Part shown: one piece after another, positions 1-9,163 of the stretch
Numbering within the stretch: the first letter of the stretch is position 1
How the letters are laid out: the number at the start of each line of letters is the position of its first letter
Assembly: GCF_902459665.1 (NCBI RefSeq)
Contig: NZ_CABPSL010000007.1
Location: 62,001-126,000 of the forward strand
Reading direction: 5' to 3'
Origin: Pandoraea cepalis
GTDB lineage: Bacteria > Pseudomonadota > Gammaproteobacteria > Burkholderiales > Burkholderiaceae
DNA: 64,000 bases
Notes under the pieces: generated by a model
What the model was told of the DNA's origin: nothing
Database searches by the model: none
What the model saw: only the letters and a program-made list of their open reading frames with translations
Program-made: the position numbers and the translations under genes

Positions 1-1
1 G

Positions 2-181
2 TGGATGAAAGCGGGCAAGAACGATCTGGCGCAGCCGGCGATCTACGCGGTCGTGGTCGCGAGCCTGCTCGGCGCCCGTGTGTGGTGGGCGCTTCGCAGA
101 CGGCGGACTCAGGCGTGGTCGGGCAGCAGTCGTTCGCCCGCGAAGAGCGACTCGACCGTTTCACGTTCGCGAACGAGGTAG
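2..181 (+). CDS. msrQ: MsrQ (YedZ) heme-binding membrane subunit, C-terminal fragment
   Basis: Partial gene; the 5' part lies before the window. The open frame reads W-M-K-A-G-K, then QPAIYA, a hydrophobic helix and an arginine-rich tail (WWALRRRR). This pattern of a Trp/Lys segment followed by QP-x-IYA, a last membrane helix and basic residues matches the C-terminus of E. coli MsrQ/YedZ as I remember it. MsrQ is the quinone-linked heme subunit that feeds electrons to the periplasmic methionine sulfoxide reductase MsrP. The frame runs to a TAG at 179-181, so its last 73 bases overlap the convergent end of lysA. Only about 59 residues are visible, so the family call rests on a short match. Confidence 0.6.
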   Translation, partial: WMKAGKNDLAQPAIYAVVVASLLGARVWWALRRRRTQAWSGSSRSPAKSDSTVSRSRTR

Positions 182-1377
182 GCTTCGTTGCCGTCGACCA
201 TGACTTCGGCGGCGCGCGGGCGCGTATTGTAGTTGGAGCTCATTGTGAAGCCGTAGGCGCCTGCCGAGCGAATGGCGAGTAGATCGCCGGGCGCAATCGC
301 CAAGGCGCGGTCTCGACCCAGCCAGTCGCCGCTTTCGCACACGGGGCCCACGACGTCGTAAATCACCGCGTCGACGGCACGTCGCTCGACCGGATCGATG
401 CCGTGATAGGCCTCATACATCGCAGGACGCGCCAGATCGTTCATCGCCGCATCGACGATGGCGAAGTTCTTCGTCTCACCATGCTTGAGGAACTCCACGC
501 GCGTGAGCAGGACGCCGGCGTTGCCGACGAGCGAGCGACCAGGCTCGAACAGCACTTGACGGTGCCCGTGGCCGCGCTGGGCGATGTGATCGAGCAGCGT
601 GGTGGCGAACGCGGTGATATCGGGGGGCGATTCGTCCGTATAAGTGATGCCCAGGCCGCCGCCCACGTCGATGTGGTGCAGCGAGATGCCTGCCGCTTCG
701 AGCTTTTCGACCAGATCGAGCACCTTGTCGGTGGCGTCGAGATACGGCGAAATTTCCGTGATCTGCGAGCCGATATGGCAGTCGATGCCGACGACTTCGA
801 GGTTCGGCATGGCGGCGGCAGCGCGATAGGCGTCGAAGGCTTCTTCGTAGGCTACGCCGAACTTGTTGCCGCGCAGGCCGGTGGAAATGTACGGATGCGT
901 CTTGGCGTCGACGTTCGGGTTCACGCGCAGCGAAACGCGAGCGCGCTTGCCCGCTTGCCCGGCCACGTCATTGAGTCTGTCCAGTTCGGGACGCGATTCG
1001 ACGTTGAAGCAGAAAACGTTCTTTTCCAATGCGTAGCGCATTTCGTCGGCGTGCTTGCCGACGCCCGAGAACACGGCGCGCTTCGGATCGCCGCCCGCCG
1101 CGATCACGCGAGCGAGTTCACCGGCGGACACGATGTCGAATCCCGCACCGAGCTTGGCGAACACGCCCAGCACGGCGAGGTTCGAGTTCGCCTTGGCCGC
1201 GTAGTGCACGGCGGCATTGCGGCCTTCGCAGGCCTTGGCATAAGCCTGATAGGCGCTTGTCAGGGCCGCCTTCGAATAGACGTACAGCGGCGTGCCGAAA
1301 CGCTCGGCGAGGGCCGGCAGTGCAACGCCCTCGGCATGGAGTACGTCGTTGCGGTAGGAAAAGATGGCGTCGGACAT
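109..1377 (-). CDS. lysA: Diaminopimelate decarboxylase
   Basis: PLP enzyme that decarboxylates meso-diaminopimelate to L-lysine, the last step of lysine synthesis, in the cytoplasm. The 422-residue protein has the usual family length. The PLP lysine is in YAAKAN (about residue 62), the fold-III barrel carries HIGSQ, EPGRSLVGNAG binds phosphate, and CESGD near residue 350 is the conserved C-terminal active-site cysteine motif. It starts MSDAIFSY and lies 88 bases downstream of lptM on the same strand, so the two are probably co-transcribed. Its 3' end overlaps the end of the convergent msrQ fragment. Confidence 0.97.
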   Translation of the reverse strand: MSDAIFSYRNDVLHAEGVALPALAERFGTPLYVYSKAALTSAYQAYAKACEGRNAAVHYAAKANSNLAVLGVFAKLGAGFDIVSAGELARVIAAGGDPKRAVFSGVGKHADEMRYALEKNVFCFNVESRPELDRLNDVAGQAGKRARVSLRVNPNVDAKTHPYISTGLRGNKFGVAYEEAFDAYRAAAAMPNLEVVGIDCHIGSQITEISPYLDATDKVLDLVEKLEAAGISLHHIDVGGGLGITYTDESPPDITAFATTLLDHIAQRGHGHRQVLFEPGRSLVGNAGVLLTRVEFLKHGETKNFAIVDAAMNDLARPAMYEAYHGIDPVERRAVDAVIYDVVGPVCESGDWLGRDRALAIAPGDLLAIRSAGAYGFTMSSNYNTRPRAAEVMVDGNEAYLVRERETVESLFAGERLLPDHA

Positions 1378-1465
1378 CGCGAAAACTCGGTAATCAACTA
1401 GGGCACGCCGCGCAGGCGGATGGCTTCCGGCCGGCTGAATTCGGCTTGTTCCGGATGGTCGTGGC

Positions 1466-1693
1466 TTATTCCGGCTTCGCCGCCGGAAGCGACGCGGCCG
1501 GCGGCACGTCCACCGACGGGCCTCGCTGTGGTTCGGGCACGAGCGGTGGCGGGGGCAGCGGGGCCCCCGGCGGCGGCGTCGGTTTCACCGGGCGGGCGGG
1601 AATGTACAGTGGCCCGGCCTGACCGCAACCGGCCAATACGCTCAACAGGGCAATCGACGCTACAATCGCGCAGGTTCGAATAGGTGCAGTCAT
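1466..1693 (-). CDS. lptM: LPS-assembly lipoprotein LptM (YifL family)
   Basis: Small lipoprotein of 75 residues. It has a hydrophobic signal peptide ending in the lipobox LAGC, followed directly by the family signature GQAGPLYIP and then a proline-rich tail. LptM is known to bind the LptDE translocon and help its oxidative maturation in the outer membrane. I chose the ATG at 1693 because it leaves a standard lipoprotein signal; the frame stays open further upstream but without a family N-terminus. It sits directly upstream of lysA, an arrangement common in beta- and gammaproteobacteria, and is divergent from cyaY. Confidence 0.88.
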   Translation of the reverse strand: MTAPIRTCAIVASIALLSVLAGCGQAGPLYIPARPVKPTPPPGAPLPPPPLVPEPQRGPSVDVPPAASLPAAKPE

Positions 1694-1750
1694 GGGGGTA
1701 TCGCCGCGTGGTGCGGCATGCAAACGATGACGCAAACCGTGGAGTTTAGC

Positions 1751-2071
1751 ATGACGGAAAGTGAATTCCTGGCGCTGGCCGAAGCTGTGTTGGCGCAGGT
1801 CGAGGCGACTGTCGAGGACAGCGATGTGGATATCGATTGCGAACGAACGGGCAACGTCCTGACGCTCGAATTCGAAGACGGCAGCAAGATCATCGTCAAC
1901 CTGCAAACGCCGATGAGCGAAATCTGGGTGGCCGCGCGTTCGGGCGGCTACCACTACCGTCTCAAGGGCGACGAATGGCGCGATACGCGCGACGGTACCG
2001 AACTGTTTGAGGCCCTGTCGCGCTTCGCGTCACAACAGGCGGGCGAAACGGTAACGTTGCAGGCCGAATGA
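1751..2071 (+). CDS. cyaY: Iron-sulfur cluster assembly protein CyaY (frataxin)
   Basis: Bacterial frataxin, 106 residues, the normal size. It binds iron and modulates the IscS-IscU cluster assembly machine. The acidic first helix ([14 protein letters not shown]) provides the iron-binding surface, and the sheet carries the conserved GSKIIVN, IWVAA and GGYHY-LKGDEW motifs. The start at 1751 (MTESEF) aligns with E. coli CyaY (MNDSEF) and has GGAG six bases upstream at 1741-1744; an upstream in-frame ATG at 1718 would add 11 residues without family support. The gene is divergent from lptM and convergent with mrcA. Confidence 0.93.
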   Translation: MTESEFLALAEAVLAQVEATVEDSDVDIDCERTGNVLTLEFEDGSKIIVNLQTPMSEIWVAARSGGYHYRLKGDEWRDTRDGTELFEALSRFASQQAGETVTLQAE

Positions 2072-2166
2072 CAGCGAAACTGCAGCGCGCGCCAGCACCC
2101 TAATCGACGCCTCCGTGCGGCATGGGCGGTCGGGGATTTTCCCTTCCGCCGCCGCTCATTGACCCG

Positions 2167-4608
2167 TCAGGGCTTGTTGTTGAACATGTCCAGGATGCGC
2201 TGACGCTCCTGACGGTCCACCGGCGCGGGACTCGGCTGGGCGGGCATATGACCGGGCAGCGGTCCCGCCGACGGCCCCAAACCCGCCGAGCCGTCCGGCA
2301 CGGTATCGGCGCTCAGGCCGACGGTACTCACCGCGCGTCCCGGCGGATAGTCGTCGAAGTAGTAATCGCCATTCGCCTGAATGATCCCCGGTGGTACCGC
2401 ACGTGTCGATTCCGGCACACCACGCAAGGCTTTGGCCATGTAGTCGATCCAGATCGGCAGCGCCAGACCGCCCCCGGTTTCGCGGTCCCCCAGATTGCGT
2501 GGCTGGTCGAAGCCGATCCAGGCAACGCCAACCAACTGCGACTGAAAGCCGGCAAACCAGGCGTCGTGCGAGTCGTTTGTCGTTCCCGTCTTGCCTGCCA
2601 GATCACTGCGTTTGAGCACATTGGTCTTGGCGGCCGTGCCGCGCGTCGCAACGTCGTGCAACATCGAATCCATAATGAACGCGTTGCGCGCCGAAATGGC
2701 CCGGATCGATTCGTCGCCCGCAGTGGACGGCTTTTCCTCCATGATCACATTGCCCTTCGAATCGGTGATGCGCGCCACAATGAACGGATTTACGCGGAAG
2801 CCGCCATTGGCAAACACGGCGTAGGCGCTCGCCATTTGCAGTGGCGTGACCATCCCCGCGCCCAGCGCCATCGGCAGATAGGCAGGATGCTTGTCCGCCT
2901 CGAAGCCGAAGCGTCCAATGAATTTTTGTGCGTAGCCCGGGGTAATGCTCTGCAGGATACGAATCGACACGAGGTTGCGCGAGCGCATCAGCGCGACGCG
3001 CATCGGCATCGGCCCATCGAAGCCGCCGCCGTAGTTCTTCGGCTCCCACGGCTGCCCGCCTGTCTGCGCCGCCGAGAAGTACAGCGGTGCGTCGTTGATG
3101 ATCGTTGCCGGTGCGAAGCCTTTTTCGAGCGCCGCCGAGTAAATGAACGGCTTGAAGCTGGAGCCCGGCTGACGCCAGGCTTGCGTGACGTGGTTGAACT
3201 TGTTTCGGCTGAAGTCGAAGCCGCCGACGAGCGAACGAATCGCGCCATTCTGCGGGTCGAGCGACACGAATGCCGCTTCGATGTCCGGCATCTGCACAAT
3301 CCGCCAGTTGTGCTTCGCATCCTGGGTCACACGGATCACCGAGCCCGGGCGAATCTTCTGCTTCGGCTGGGCCTTCGCGCTCAATCCCGCCGCCGCGAAG
3401 CGCAGGCCCTCGCCGGTCACGGTCACGTCGTCACCGTTCAGGAGCACGGCTTTGACCTGCTGCGGCGATGACGAGAGCACGACGGCGGCGACCATATCGC
3501 CGCTGTCCGGATGCTCGACCAGCGTGTCGTCGATCAGTTGTTCGCGCTCGTCCTGGTCGTTTGGAAGGTCGATATTGGCTTCGGGCCCGCGATAGCCATG
3601 ACGTAACTCGTAGGCCATGACGCCGGCGCGCAGCGCTTCGTAGGCAGCTTCCTGATCGGCCGAATTGATCGTTGTGTAGACGTTCAAGCCGCGCGTGTAG
3701 ATCTCGTCCTTGAACTGCGCGTAGAGCAGCTGGCGAACCATTTCGGCCACGTACCCGGCATGAACGCTGAACTCGCTGCCCAGCCCGCGTACCACCAGTT
3801 CCTGCGCGATGGCCTGGTCGTATTCGGACTTCGAGACGTACCCAAGGTCGTACATGCGCTTGAGGATGTACTCCTGGCGGATGCGGGCGCGCTTGTAATT
3901 GACGATCGGGTTATAGGCCGAAGGGGCCTTGGGCAGGCCGGCGAGCATGGCGGCCTCGGCGAGCGTGATGTCCTTCAGATCCTTGCCGAAATAAACCCGC
4001 GCAGCGCTGGCGAACCCATAGGCGCGTTCGCCGAGATAGATCTGATTCATATAAAGCTCGAGAATCTGATCCTTCGTGAGGCGCGACTCGATCTTGTAGG
4101 CGAGAAGCGCTTCGTAGATCTTGCGCGTGTAGGTCTTTTCGCTTGAGAGGAAGAAGTTGCGCGCGACTTGCATCGTGATCGTGCTGGCGCCTTGCGCGGA
4201 TCCACCACGCGCGAAGTTGGCGACGCCCGCGCGGAAGATGCCGATGAAGTCGACCCCGCCGTGCTGATAGAAGCGGTCGTCCTCGATGGCGAGGACGGCC
4301 TTCTTCATCACGTCGGGAATATCGGAGAAGCGCACCAGATTACGGCGCTCTTCACCGAACTCGCCGATCTGGATGTCGTCGGCGGTGTAGATGCGCAGCG
4401 GAATCTTCGGCCGGTAGTCCACGATCGTGTCGAGCGACGGCAATTGCGGCGTCATCACCACCAGGATGTACCCCGCGAGCAGCGCGCCACACACGACCAT
4501 CGCGGCGAACAGGCCAGCGAACCACAGCGTAATACGCAGCCAGAGAGAGCGGCGCGGCGTGGGTGGGCGCTTGTCGCGGGGTGTCTCGGTTTGGGGTGTG
4601 CTTGCCAT
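2167..4608 (-). CDS. mrcA: Penicillin-binding protein 1A, bifunctional transglycosylase/transpeptidase
   Basis: Class A PBP of 813 residues that polymerises and cross-links peptidoglycan from lipid II. After a proline-rich cytoplasmic tail, one membrane segment (about residues 27-52) anchors it in the inner membrane. The GT51 domain shows EDDRFYQHGGVD (catalytic Glu), QGASTITMQ and the KDQILELYMNQIYLG segment. An OB-like insert follows. The transpeptidase domain has the SxxK serine in PGSSFKPF and the KTGT box in KTGTTNDSHDAW. The C-terminus is proline-rich. The gene is divergent from the pil operon, as in many Proteobacteria where mrcA flanks pilMNOPQ. Confidence 0.96.
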   Translation of the reverse strand: MASTPQTETPRDKRPPTPRRSLWLRITLWFAGLFAAMVVCGALLAGYILVVMTPQLPSLDTIVDYRPKIPLRIYTADDIQIGEFGEERRNLVRFSDIPDVMKKAVLAIEDDRFYQHGGVDFIGIFRAGVANFARGGSAQGASTITMQVARNFFLSSEKTYTRKIYEALLAYKIESRLTKDQILELYMNQIYLGERAYGFASAARVYFGKDLKDITLAEAAMLAGLPKAPSAYNPIVNYKRARIRQEYILKRMYDLGYVSKSEYDQAIAQELVVRGLGSEFSVHAGYVAEMVRQLLYAQFKDEIYTRGLNVYTTINSADQEAAYEALRAGVMAYELRHGYRGPEANIDLPNDQDEREQLIDDTLVEHPDSGDMVAAVVLSSSPQQVKAVLLNGDDVTVTGEGLRFAAAGLSAKAQPKQKIRPGSVIRVTQDAKHNWRIVQMPDIEAAFVSLDPQNGAIRSLVGGFDFSRNKFNHVTQAWRQPGSSFKPFIYSAALEKGFAPATIINDAPLYFSAAQTGGQPWEPKNYGGGFDGPMPMRVALMRSRNLVSIRILQSITPGYAQKFIGRFGFEADKHPAYLPMALGAGMVTPLQMASAYAVFANGGFRVNPFIVARITDSKGNVIMEEKPSTAGDESIRAISARNAFIMDSMLHDVATRGTAAKTNVLKRSDLAGKTGTTNDSHDAWFAGFQSQLVGVAWIGFDQPRNLGDRETGGGLALPIWIDYMAKALRGVPESTRAVPPGIIQANGDYYFDDYPPGRAVSTVGLSADTVPDGSAGLGPSAGPLPGHMPAQPSPAPVDRQERQRILDMFNNKP

Positions 4609-4635
4609 GGGGGAACCGGAAAAATCAATGAACCG

Positions 4636-4641
4636 ATTATA
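4636..4641 (-). promoter_or_regulatory. Candidate -10 box of the mrcA promoter
   Basis: Read on the minus strand, the 28-33 bases upstream of mrcA contain a perfect TATAAT. No good -35 hexamer is seen at 17 bases (GCGAGA), so it may be an extended or activated promoter. The position in the mrcA-pilM divergent gap is sensible. Confidence 0.35.
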
Positions 4642-4852
4642 ACGAACGACTCGACGCCTCTCGCCGCAGCCCCCCGAAATCGGAGTTCTGGCCTATGGGG
4701 TATAGGAGTCGGACGAGAAAGTACCGGCGCGGATTCCTAAACCGCGTCGCGTTGGCCCGGCGGCCGTGAGGATTCGGACTGGTCCGATTGGGCTGCTGCG
4801 TCGCGCTGGATAGCATCGATGACATCGACTGGGTGAGAGACGGGAGGATGTC

Positions 4853-5902
4853 ATGATCGAAGCAGTTCTGCGCGGTGTGCGCCACATGGGCAGCCAACTG
4901 GCGGCGGCGTTGCCGCGTGCCGGGGGCGGCGGTTGCGGTATTCATTTCGACGCTGGCGGCATGCATTTCGTTCGCCTGACCCGGGTGGCCGGACCCGCGC
5001 AGTTGCGTCTGGACGCCTGCGGGACTGCCGTGCTCGAGGACGACATATTGCGCGGCGCATCGGTTGTCAAGCCGGAGGCCGCCGCGCGTCGGCTGGAGGA
5101 GCTGCTGGAGCGACTCGGCACCCATGCGCAGGATCTGCGCGACGACACCCTCGTACTGGCACTGCCCGCCCACGGACTGAAAACGCAGGTCGTCGAGTGT
5201 CCGGAGGATTTGCCGCCGCGTGCGTTGCGAGCATGGTGCGAGCGCCGTGCCGCCTTGCTGCTGCCCGGTGACGGTGATCCCGCCTTGCGCCATCGCGTGG
5301 GCGTGACGTGGGCCGACCCGGGCAACTATCGGCTGCGGTTGTACGCCTGTGAGGCGGAACTGGTCGATAGCCGCGTCGCGGTGCTCGAAATGTCGGGACT
5401 TCGGGTGCATGCGACCGATGCGGCGCACGAGGCCGGGCGGCGGGCCTTCCGATGGGCATGGCCGGTCGGTGCCGAAGCCATCGCGCAGGCGTCGCCGCGG
5501 GCACCGATGGGGTTGCTGCAAATCGACGCGCATCACCTCGATCTATCGGTCTTTGATGGACACACCTGCGTGGCCGACGTCAGAGAACGTTTCGACGGTA
5601 TCGGCGGCCATCCAGACGCGTTGGCAAGCGTGGTGCGCGAGTTGTCGGGCAAGCTGCCCGTCGCCGTAGGCGTCATGCACATCGCGACGCAAGGCGCGAG
5701 TCCTGGGGAACTCGTGGCGATCTGCGACGCGCTCGGCGCGGCCTGCGGTATCCCTGTGCGGCCATTCGATCCGCTGAGACGATTCGAATCGTCGCGCCCG
5801 CCCGGGCCACGACGCCAGACTTTCGCGCAGCGGACTGCGCTTGCCGTGCCATGCGGACTGGCGTTGCGTGCCATGTCGATGAGGGGCGTGACATGCGAAT
5901 GA
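4853..5902 (+). CDS. pilM: Type IV pilus inner-membrane platform protein PilM
   Basis: Actin-like cytoplasmic protein (349 residues) that binds the N-terminal tail of PilN and helps align the type IV pilus or competence machine. The N-terminal half has the GIHFDAGGMHFVRL strand pattern of PilM, and the C-terminus ends in the typical CGLALRAM segment. Sequence conservation to well-studied PilM is low, so the call leans on operon context: it is first of pilM-pilN-pilO/Q, with mrcA divergent and aroKB downstream, the classic layout. A GGGAGG ribosome binding site lies at 4842-4847. The stop overlaps the pilN start by 10 bases, which suggests translational coupling. Confidence 0.85.
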   Translation: MIEAVLRGVRHMGSQLAAALPRAGGGGCGIHFDAGGMHFVRLTRVAGPAQLRLDACGTAVLEDDILRGASVVKPEAAARRLEELLERLGTHAQDLRDDTLVLALPAHGLKTQVVECPEDLPPRALRAWCERRAALLLPGDGDPALRHRVGVTWADPGNYRLRLYACEAELVDSRVAVLEMSGLRVHATDAAHEAGRRAFRWAWPVGAEAIAQASPRAPMGLLQIDAHHLDLSVFDGHTCVADVRERFDGIGGHPDALASVVRELSGKLPVAVGVMHIATQGASPGELVAICDALGAACGIPVRPFDPLRRFESSRPPGPRRQTFAQRTALAVPCGLALRAMSMRGVTCE

Positions 5903-6564
5903 AGGTGCAATTTCCTCCACTCGATTTCCTCCCCACGCTCGCCCAGCGCCGGCAGCGCGAGTTTGCGCGGCAATGGCGAATATGGGGGTGCGTGGCCGCG
6001 TGTGGTGGGCTCGCATCGCTCGCGCCGATGGCTCGCGACATCTCCCTGCGCCAGCAAACGCAGGCGCAAGTGACGGCGCTACGTGCGGCAAGCGAGAAAC
6101 TCGGCGGGCAGATCGCTGCGTTCGAGACGGCCGGGCGTGAGTTGGCGGCCATGGATGCCCATCGCCGGGCGGCCGCGGCGTTGATCGAGCGTCGGCAGCC
6201 CGTCGCAAACCGATTGCTCGACATCATGCGCGCGTGCGCCGACGGCGTGCGATTGACATCCGTAAAAATCGGCGAGGATCAAGCGCGCGTCGAGGGCTAT
6301 GCAACGACGCAATCACGCGTGCGCGAAACGCAGAAGCGATTGCGGACGCTGCCATGGGTGCGCAAAGTCGCGGAAGTCGAATCGAGCGTGGTCCCGGAGG
6401 CCGTCAGGCGTCAGTGGGCCGGCGGAGCGACTCAGGCCTCTGTGCCGACCCTTCGCCGCTTCACATTGCGTATCGAACTCAAGCGTGCACCGAGGCCCGT
6501 TGCGCTTTCGGTCACCGCGGAGGTCGATGGGCTGCCGAGTGAGGAGGTGCCCGATGTACGGTGA
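5893..6564 (+). CDS. pilN: Type IV pilus assembly protein PilN
   Basis: Bitopic inner-membrane protein of 223 residues. A short cytoplasmic tail (MRMKVQFPPLDFLP) stands where PilN normally carries its PilM-binding INLLP motif; LDFLP may be a weak version of it. One membrane helix follows around residues 30-50, then a coiled-coil and a ferredoxin-like periplasmic domain (about 100-180) that pairs with PilO. The start at 5893 is inside the end of pilM; the in-frame ATG at 5899 is an alternative. The 3' end overlaps the next frame by 11 bases. Annotation is from topology and position more than from strong sequence identity. Confidence 0.82.
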   Translation: MRMKVQFPPLDFLPTLAQRRQREFARQWRIWGCVAACGGLASLAPMARDISLRQQTQAQVTALRAASEKLGGQIAAFETAGRELAAMDAHRRAAAALIERRQPVANRLLDIMRACADGVRLTSVKIGEDQARVEGYATTQSRVRETQKRLRTLPWVRKVAEVESSVVPEAVRRQWAGGATQASVPTLRRFTLRIELKRAPRPVALSVTAEVDGLPSEEVPDVR

Positions 6565-9163
6565 ACGCCCTCCGCCGGATGATGTCCGCGACATTTTTCG
6601 TGATGCAGCAGACCGCTGGCGTGCGCGATGGACGGCGTGGACGTCAGTCTCGCCGGCCGAGTGGGCGCCGCTGGTGCGCTGGGGACTGGCCATCCTTGCC
6701 TGGCTGTTGGGGCTGCTGGTGGCGTGGTCGGTCTGGTGGCTGGTCGGCCTGCCCGTAAGGGCAACCTTGCAGAAGGATCTTGGCGCCGAGCAGCAGAGGT
6801 GGGATCGGGCGAACGACGCCGCGCGTCGCTTACCCGCGTTGATGGCAACGCTGCGTGATGCCGAGGCCGAGACGATGGCTTGGCATCGCCGGCTTCCGCT
6901 CGCTGCACAGAGGGTGGGGGAAGCGGCAGCCGAGGCGAGCGAAGGCGCGGGCGCGTCGGCACGGCACTCGGCGGCATCCTCGCTACACGACCTCGCTGAC
7001 GACACGCACTCGGCGTGGCGTGCCGATCTCGAGCGCCTTGCTGCACGTTCGGGCCTGACGCTGGAGGCAGCGCGGCCGGGGCCCGCCGCGTCGAGCGGGG
7101 ACCTCGAAATCGAGCGTGCCGAAATGCGTGTCGGGGGGCGCGTCGCGAATTTGCTCGATTGGCTCGCCGAGGTCGACCGGATGCCTCGGCATCTATCGAT
7201 CGAGCGCCTGTCTCTTCAGGGGCCGGCGTTGGGAACTTCCGGTGCGACGGTAGTGGCGGAGGCCGAGGCGGGGGTCACGGCCATGGTGGCCGCCTACGCC
7301 TGGCGACGTCCCGCAGACCTTCCCGGTATGCCTGCCGGGCGTTCCTTGCCGGCGTTACCGCCGCCAGCCCCGCCTTGGCAGATGCCGGCGGACACGATCG
7401 ACGTGTTTCGTACGCCACTGACGCGCCGCTCAGCTCAGGACGCCGCGACGATGGCGGCGTCCGGCCTGCAGTCGTCGGTCGACGACGGCACGCCTGTCGG
7501 ATCGATGCGTGCGGGATCGCGTCGGGTCGTGCTTCACCGGACGTCGGCAGCCGGATTGGCGGCGACCTGGAGCGAAGGTCCACCGCGACAGGGGCCGGCG
7601 GAGGAAGACTCCGACATGTTGAGCGTCGACGTGACGCTCCATGGCGTGGAGGCCGCCGATGCGTTACGGGCGTTCGCCCGTCTGACCGGGCGCAGTGTGG
7701 TGATTGGCGAGCGCGTCGTCGGGCGTCTCGACATGGAAGTGCAGCGCGTCTCGGCGGCTGTGGCGTTTGACGTCATGGTCCGGAGTGCCGGTCTCGGCGT
7801 TCAATCGTTGAACGGCGTCGACTGGATTGCCCCGCGTGCTGACCTGCTGGCTGACGAGCAGACGCAACTCGAAGCGGCCGCGAAGCGCGAGGCGTTGCTG
7901 CCGCTGGCCAGCCGTCGCTTCACGCTGAACTATCCGCGTGCATTGGCGCTGCGGGAGATCATCATGGGCGAAAAGGACCGCAAGGGGCAACGATTGTTGT
8001 CCGTGCGAGGCAGCCTGATTGCCGATCCGCGCACGAACCAATTGTTCGTGACCGATTTGCCGGAAAAGCTCGATGCGCTGGCTAAATTCATCGCACGAAT
8101 CGACGTTCCGGTCCGTCAAGTGCTGATTGAGGCCCGCATTGTCGAGGCCGACGACCGCTTCAGCGAGTCGCTCGGTGTCAGGCTCACGGGACACCACGGT
8201 CGCGGCGAAGGCCAGCAGAAGCCCGGCGAGCGGCCGGCCGCGGAGGGGGCGCGGGGTGTCGGGGGCACGAATAACGGAGGGGGAACGCCATCGGGTAGTG
8301 CGCTCGACATTGGCTTGCCCGCGGCGGCGCTGGCCGGCGTGGTGCCGCCGAGCTTGGCGATCACGCTTTTTGGCCGCTCCGCCACGCGCTTGCTGCAACT
8401 GGAACTCTCGGCATTGGAGACAAGTGGGCGAGGTCGTGTCGTCTCCCGGCCTCGCGTGGTCACGGCGGACAAGGTTCAGGCACTCATTGAACAGGGCACG
8501 GAGCTGCCTTACCAGACGCAAAGTGGCCGCCGCAATGCAACGTCGATCCAATTCCGAAAGGCCACGTTGAGGCTCGAAGTGACGCCGCTCATTACCCCGG
8601 ACGGTCAGGTGATTCTGGATGTCGACGTGCGCAAGGACAGTGTCGGGCAGGCGGTGGCACAGGGATTCGCCGTGGATACCCGACATGTCAAGACGCAGGT
8701 GCAGGTCGAGGACGGAGGGACGGTGGCCATCGGCGGGATCTACCAGGAAGAACGTCGCGACAGTCGAGCCGGCGTGCCGTGGTTGAGCGATGTGCCGTTG
8801 CTGGGCGCGCTGTTTCGCAACCGCGCCAACGAAGACCGCCGTACGGAGCTGCTGGTGTTTCTGACGCCCAGTGTGGTGCCCGAGGGCCGGAAGGGCGGCG
8901 AGGCCGAGGATAAGGGGGCCTCCTCAGGCGCCTCGCCCGAGCCCTCGAAAAACGACCTGCCGTCCGGTCATCCCCGGCTCACCGGAGTGCGCTCCGAGTT
9001 GACGCGTTCCGCACGCCCGACGCATATCCCGGTATCATCGGGGGCTGGAACCCAAATATCAGCGATTTATGCTGGAAAACGTAATACTTGTCGGACTGAT
9101 GGGGGCGGGCAAGACCACGGTTGGGCGCGCAGTGGCGCGACGTCTTGGGCGGCAGTTCTATGA
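6554..9163 (+). CDS. pilQ: PilO-secretin PilQ fusion (type IV pilus)
   Basis: One uninterrupted frame of 869 residues. Residues 1-80 look like PilO: a cytoplasmic tail, a membrane helix near 35-60 and a coiled coil. A PilO-like periplasmic domain continues to about 260 ([23 protein letters not shown]). A proline-rich linker of roughly 110 residues follows, containing [10 protein letters not shown], perhaps a remnant of the start of PilP. From about 360 it is a secretin: an STN/N0-like domain ([16 protein letters not shown]), an N1 domain, and the secretin core with [22 protein letters not shown], a Gly-rich gate loop and the closing [16 protein letters not shown]. No separate PilP lipoprotein is seen. 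About 80 residues continue beyond the usual secretin end and overlap aroK. The secretin would have no own signal peptide; the PilO helix would be the only export signal. Confidence 0.8.
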   Translation: MYGERPPPDDVRDIFRDAADRWRARWTAWTSVSPAEWAPLVRWGLAILAWLLGLLVAWSVWWLVGLPVRATLQKDLGAEQQRWDRANDAARRLPALMATLRDAEAETMAWHRRLPLAAQRVGEAAAEASEGAGASARHSAASSLHDLADDTHSAWRADLERLAARSGLTLEAARPGPAASSGDLEIERAEMRVGGRVANLLDWLAEVDRMPRHLSIERLSLQGPALGTSGATVVAEAEAGVTAMVAAYAWRRPADLPGMPAGRSLPALPPPAPPWQMPADTIDVFRTPLTRRSAQDAATMAASGLQSSVDDGTPVGSMRAGSRRVVLHRTSAAGLAATWSEGPPRQGPAEEDSDMLSVDVTLHGVEAADALRAFARLTGRSVVIGERVVGRLDMEVQRVSAAVAFDVMVRSAGLGVQSLNGVDWIAPRADLLADEQTQLEAAAKREALLPLASRRFTLNYPRALALREIIMGEKDRKGQRLLSVRGSLIADPRTNQLFVTDLPEKLDALAKFIARIDVPVRQVLIEARIVEADDRFSESLGVRLTGHHGRGEGQQKPGERPAAEGARGVGGTNNGGGTPSGSALDIGLPAAALAGVVPPSLAITLFGRSATRLLQLELSALETSGRGRVVSRPRVVTADKVQALIEQGTELPYQTQSGRRNATSIQFRKATLRLEVTPLITPDGQVILDVDVRKDSVGQAVAQGFAVDTRHVKTQVQVEDGGTVAIGGIYQEERRDSRAGVPWLSDVPLLGALFRNRANEDRRTELLVFLTPSVVPEGRKGGEAEDKGASSGASPEPSKNDLPSGHPRLTGVRSELTRSARPTHIPVSSGAGTQISAIYAGKRNTCRTDGGGQDHGWARSGATSWAAVL

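Noticed and set aside
2122-3471. A 449-codon plus-strand frame inside mrcA
   Set aside because: It overlaps the transpeptidase domain of a complete PBP1A and has no domain of its own.
7664-8686. A 340-codon antisense frame across the secretin region
   Set aside because: The sense strand carries the secretin motifs; the antisense frame is composition-driven.
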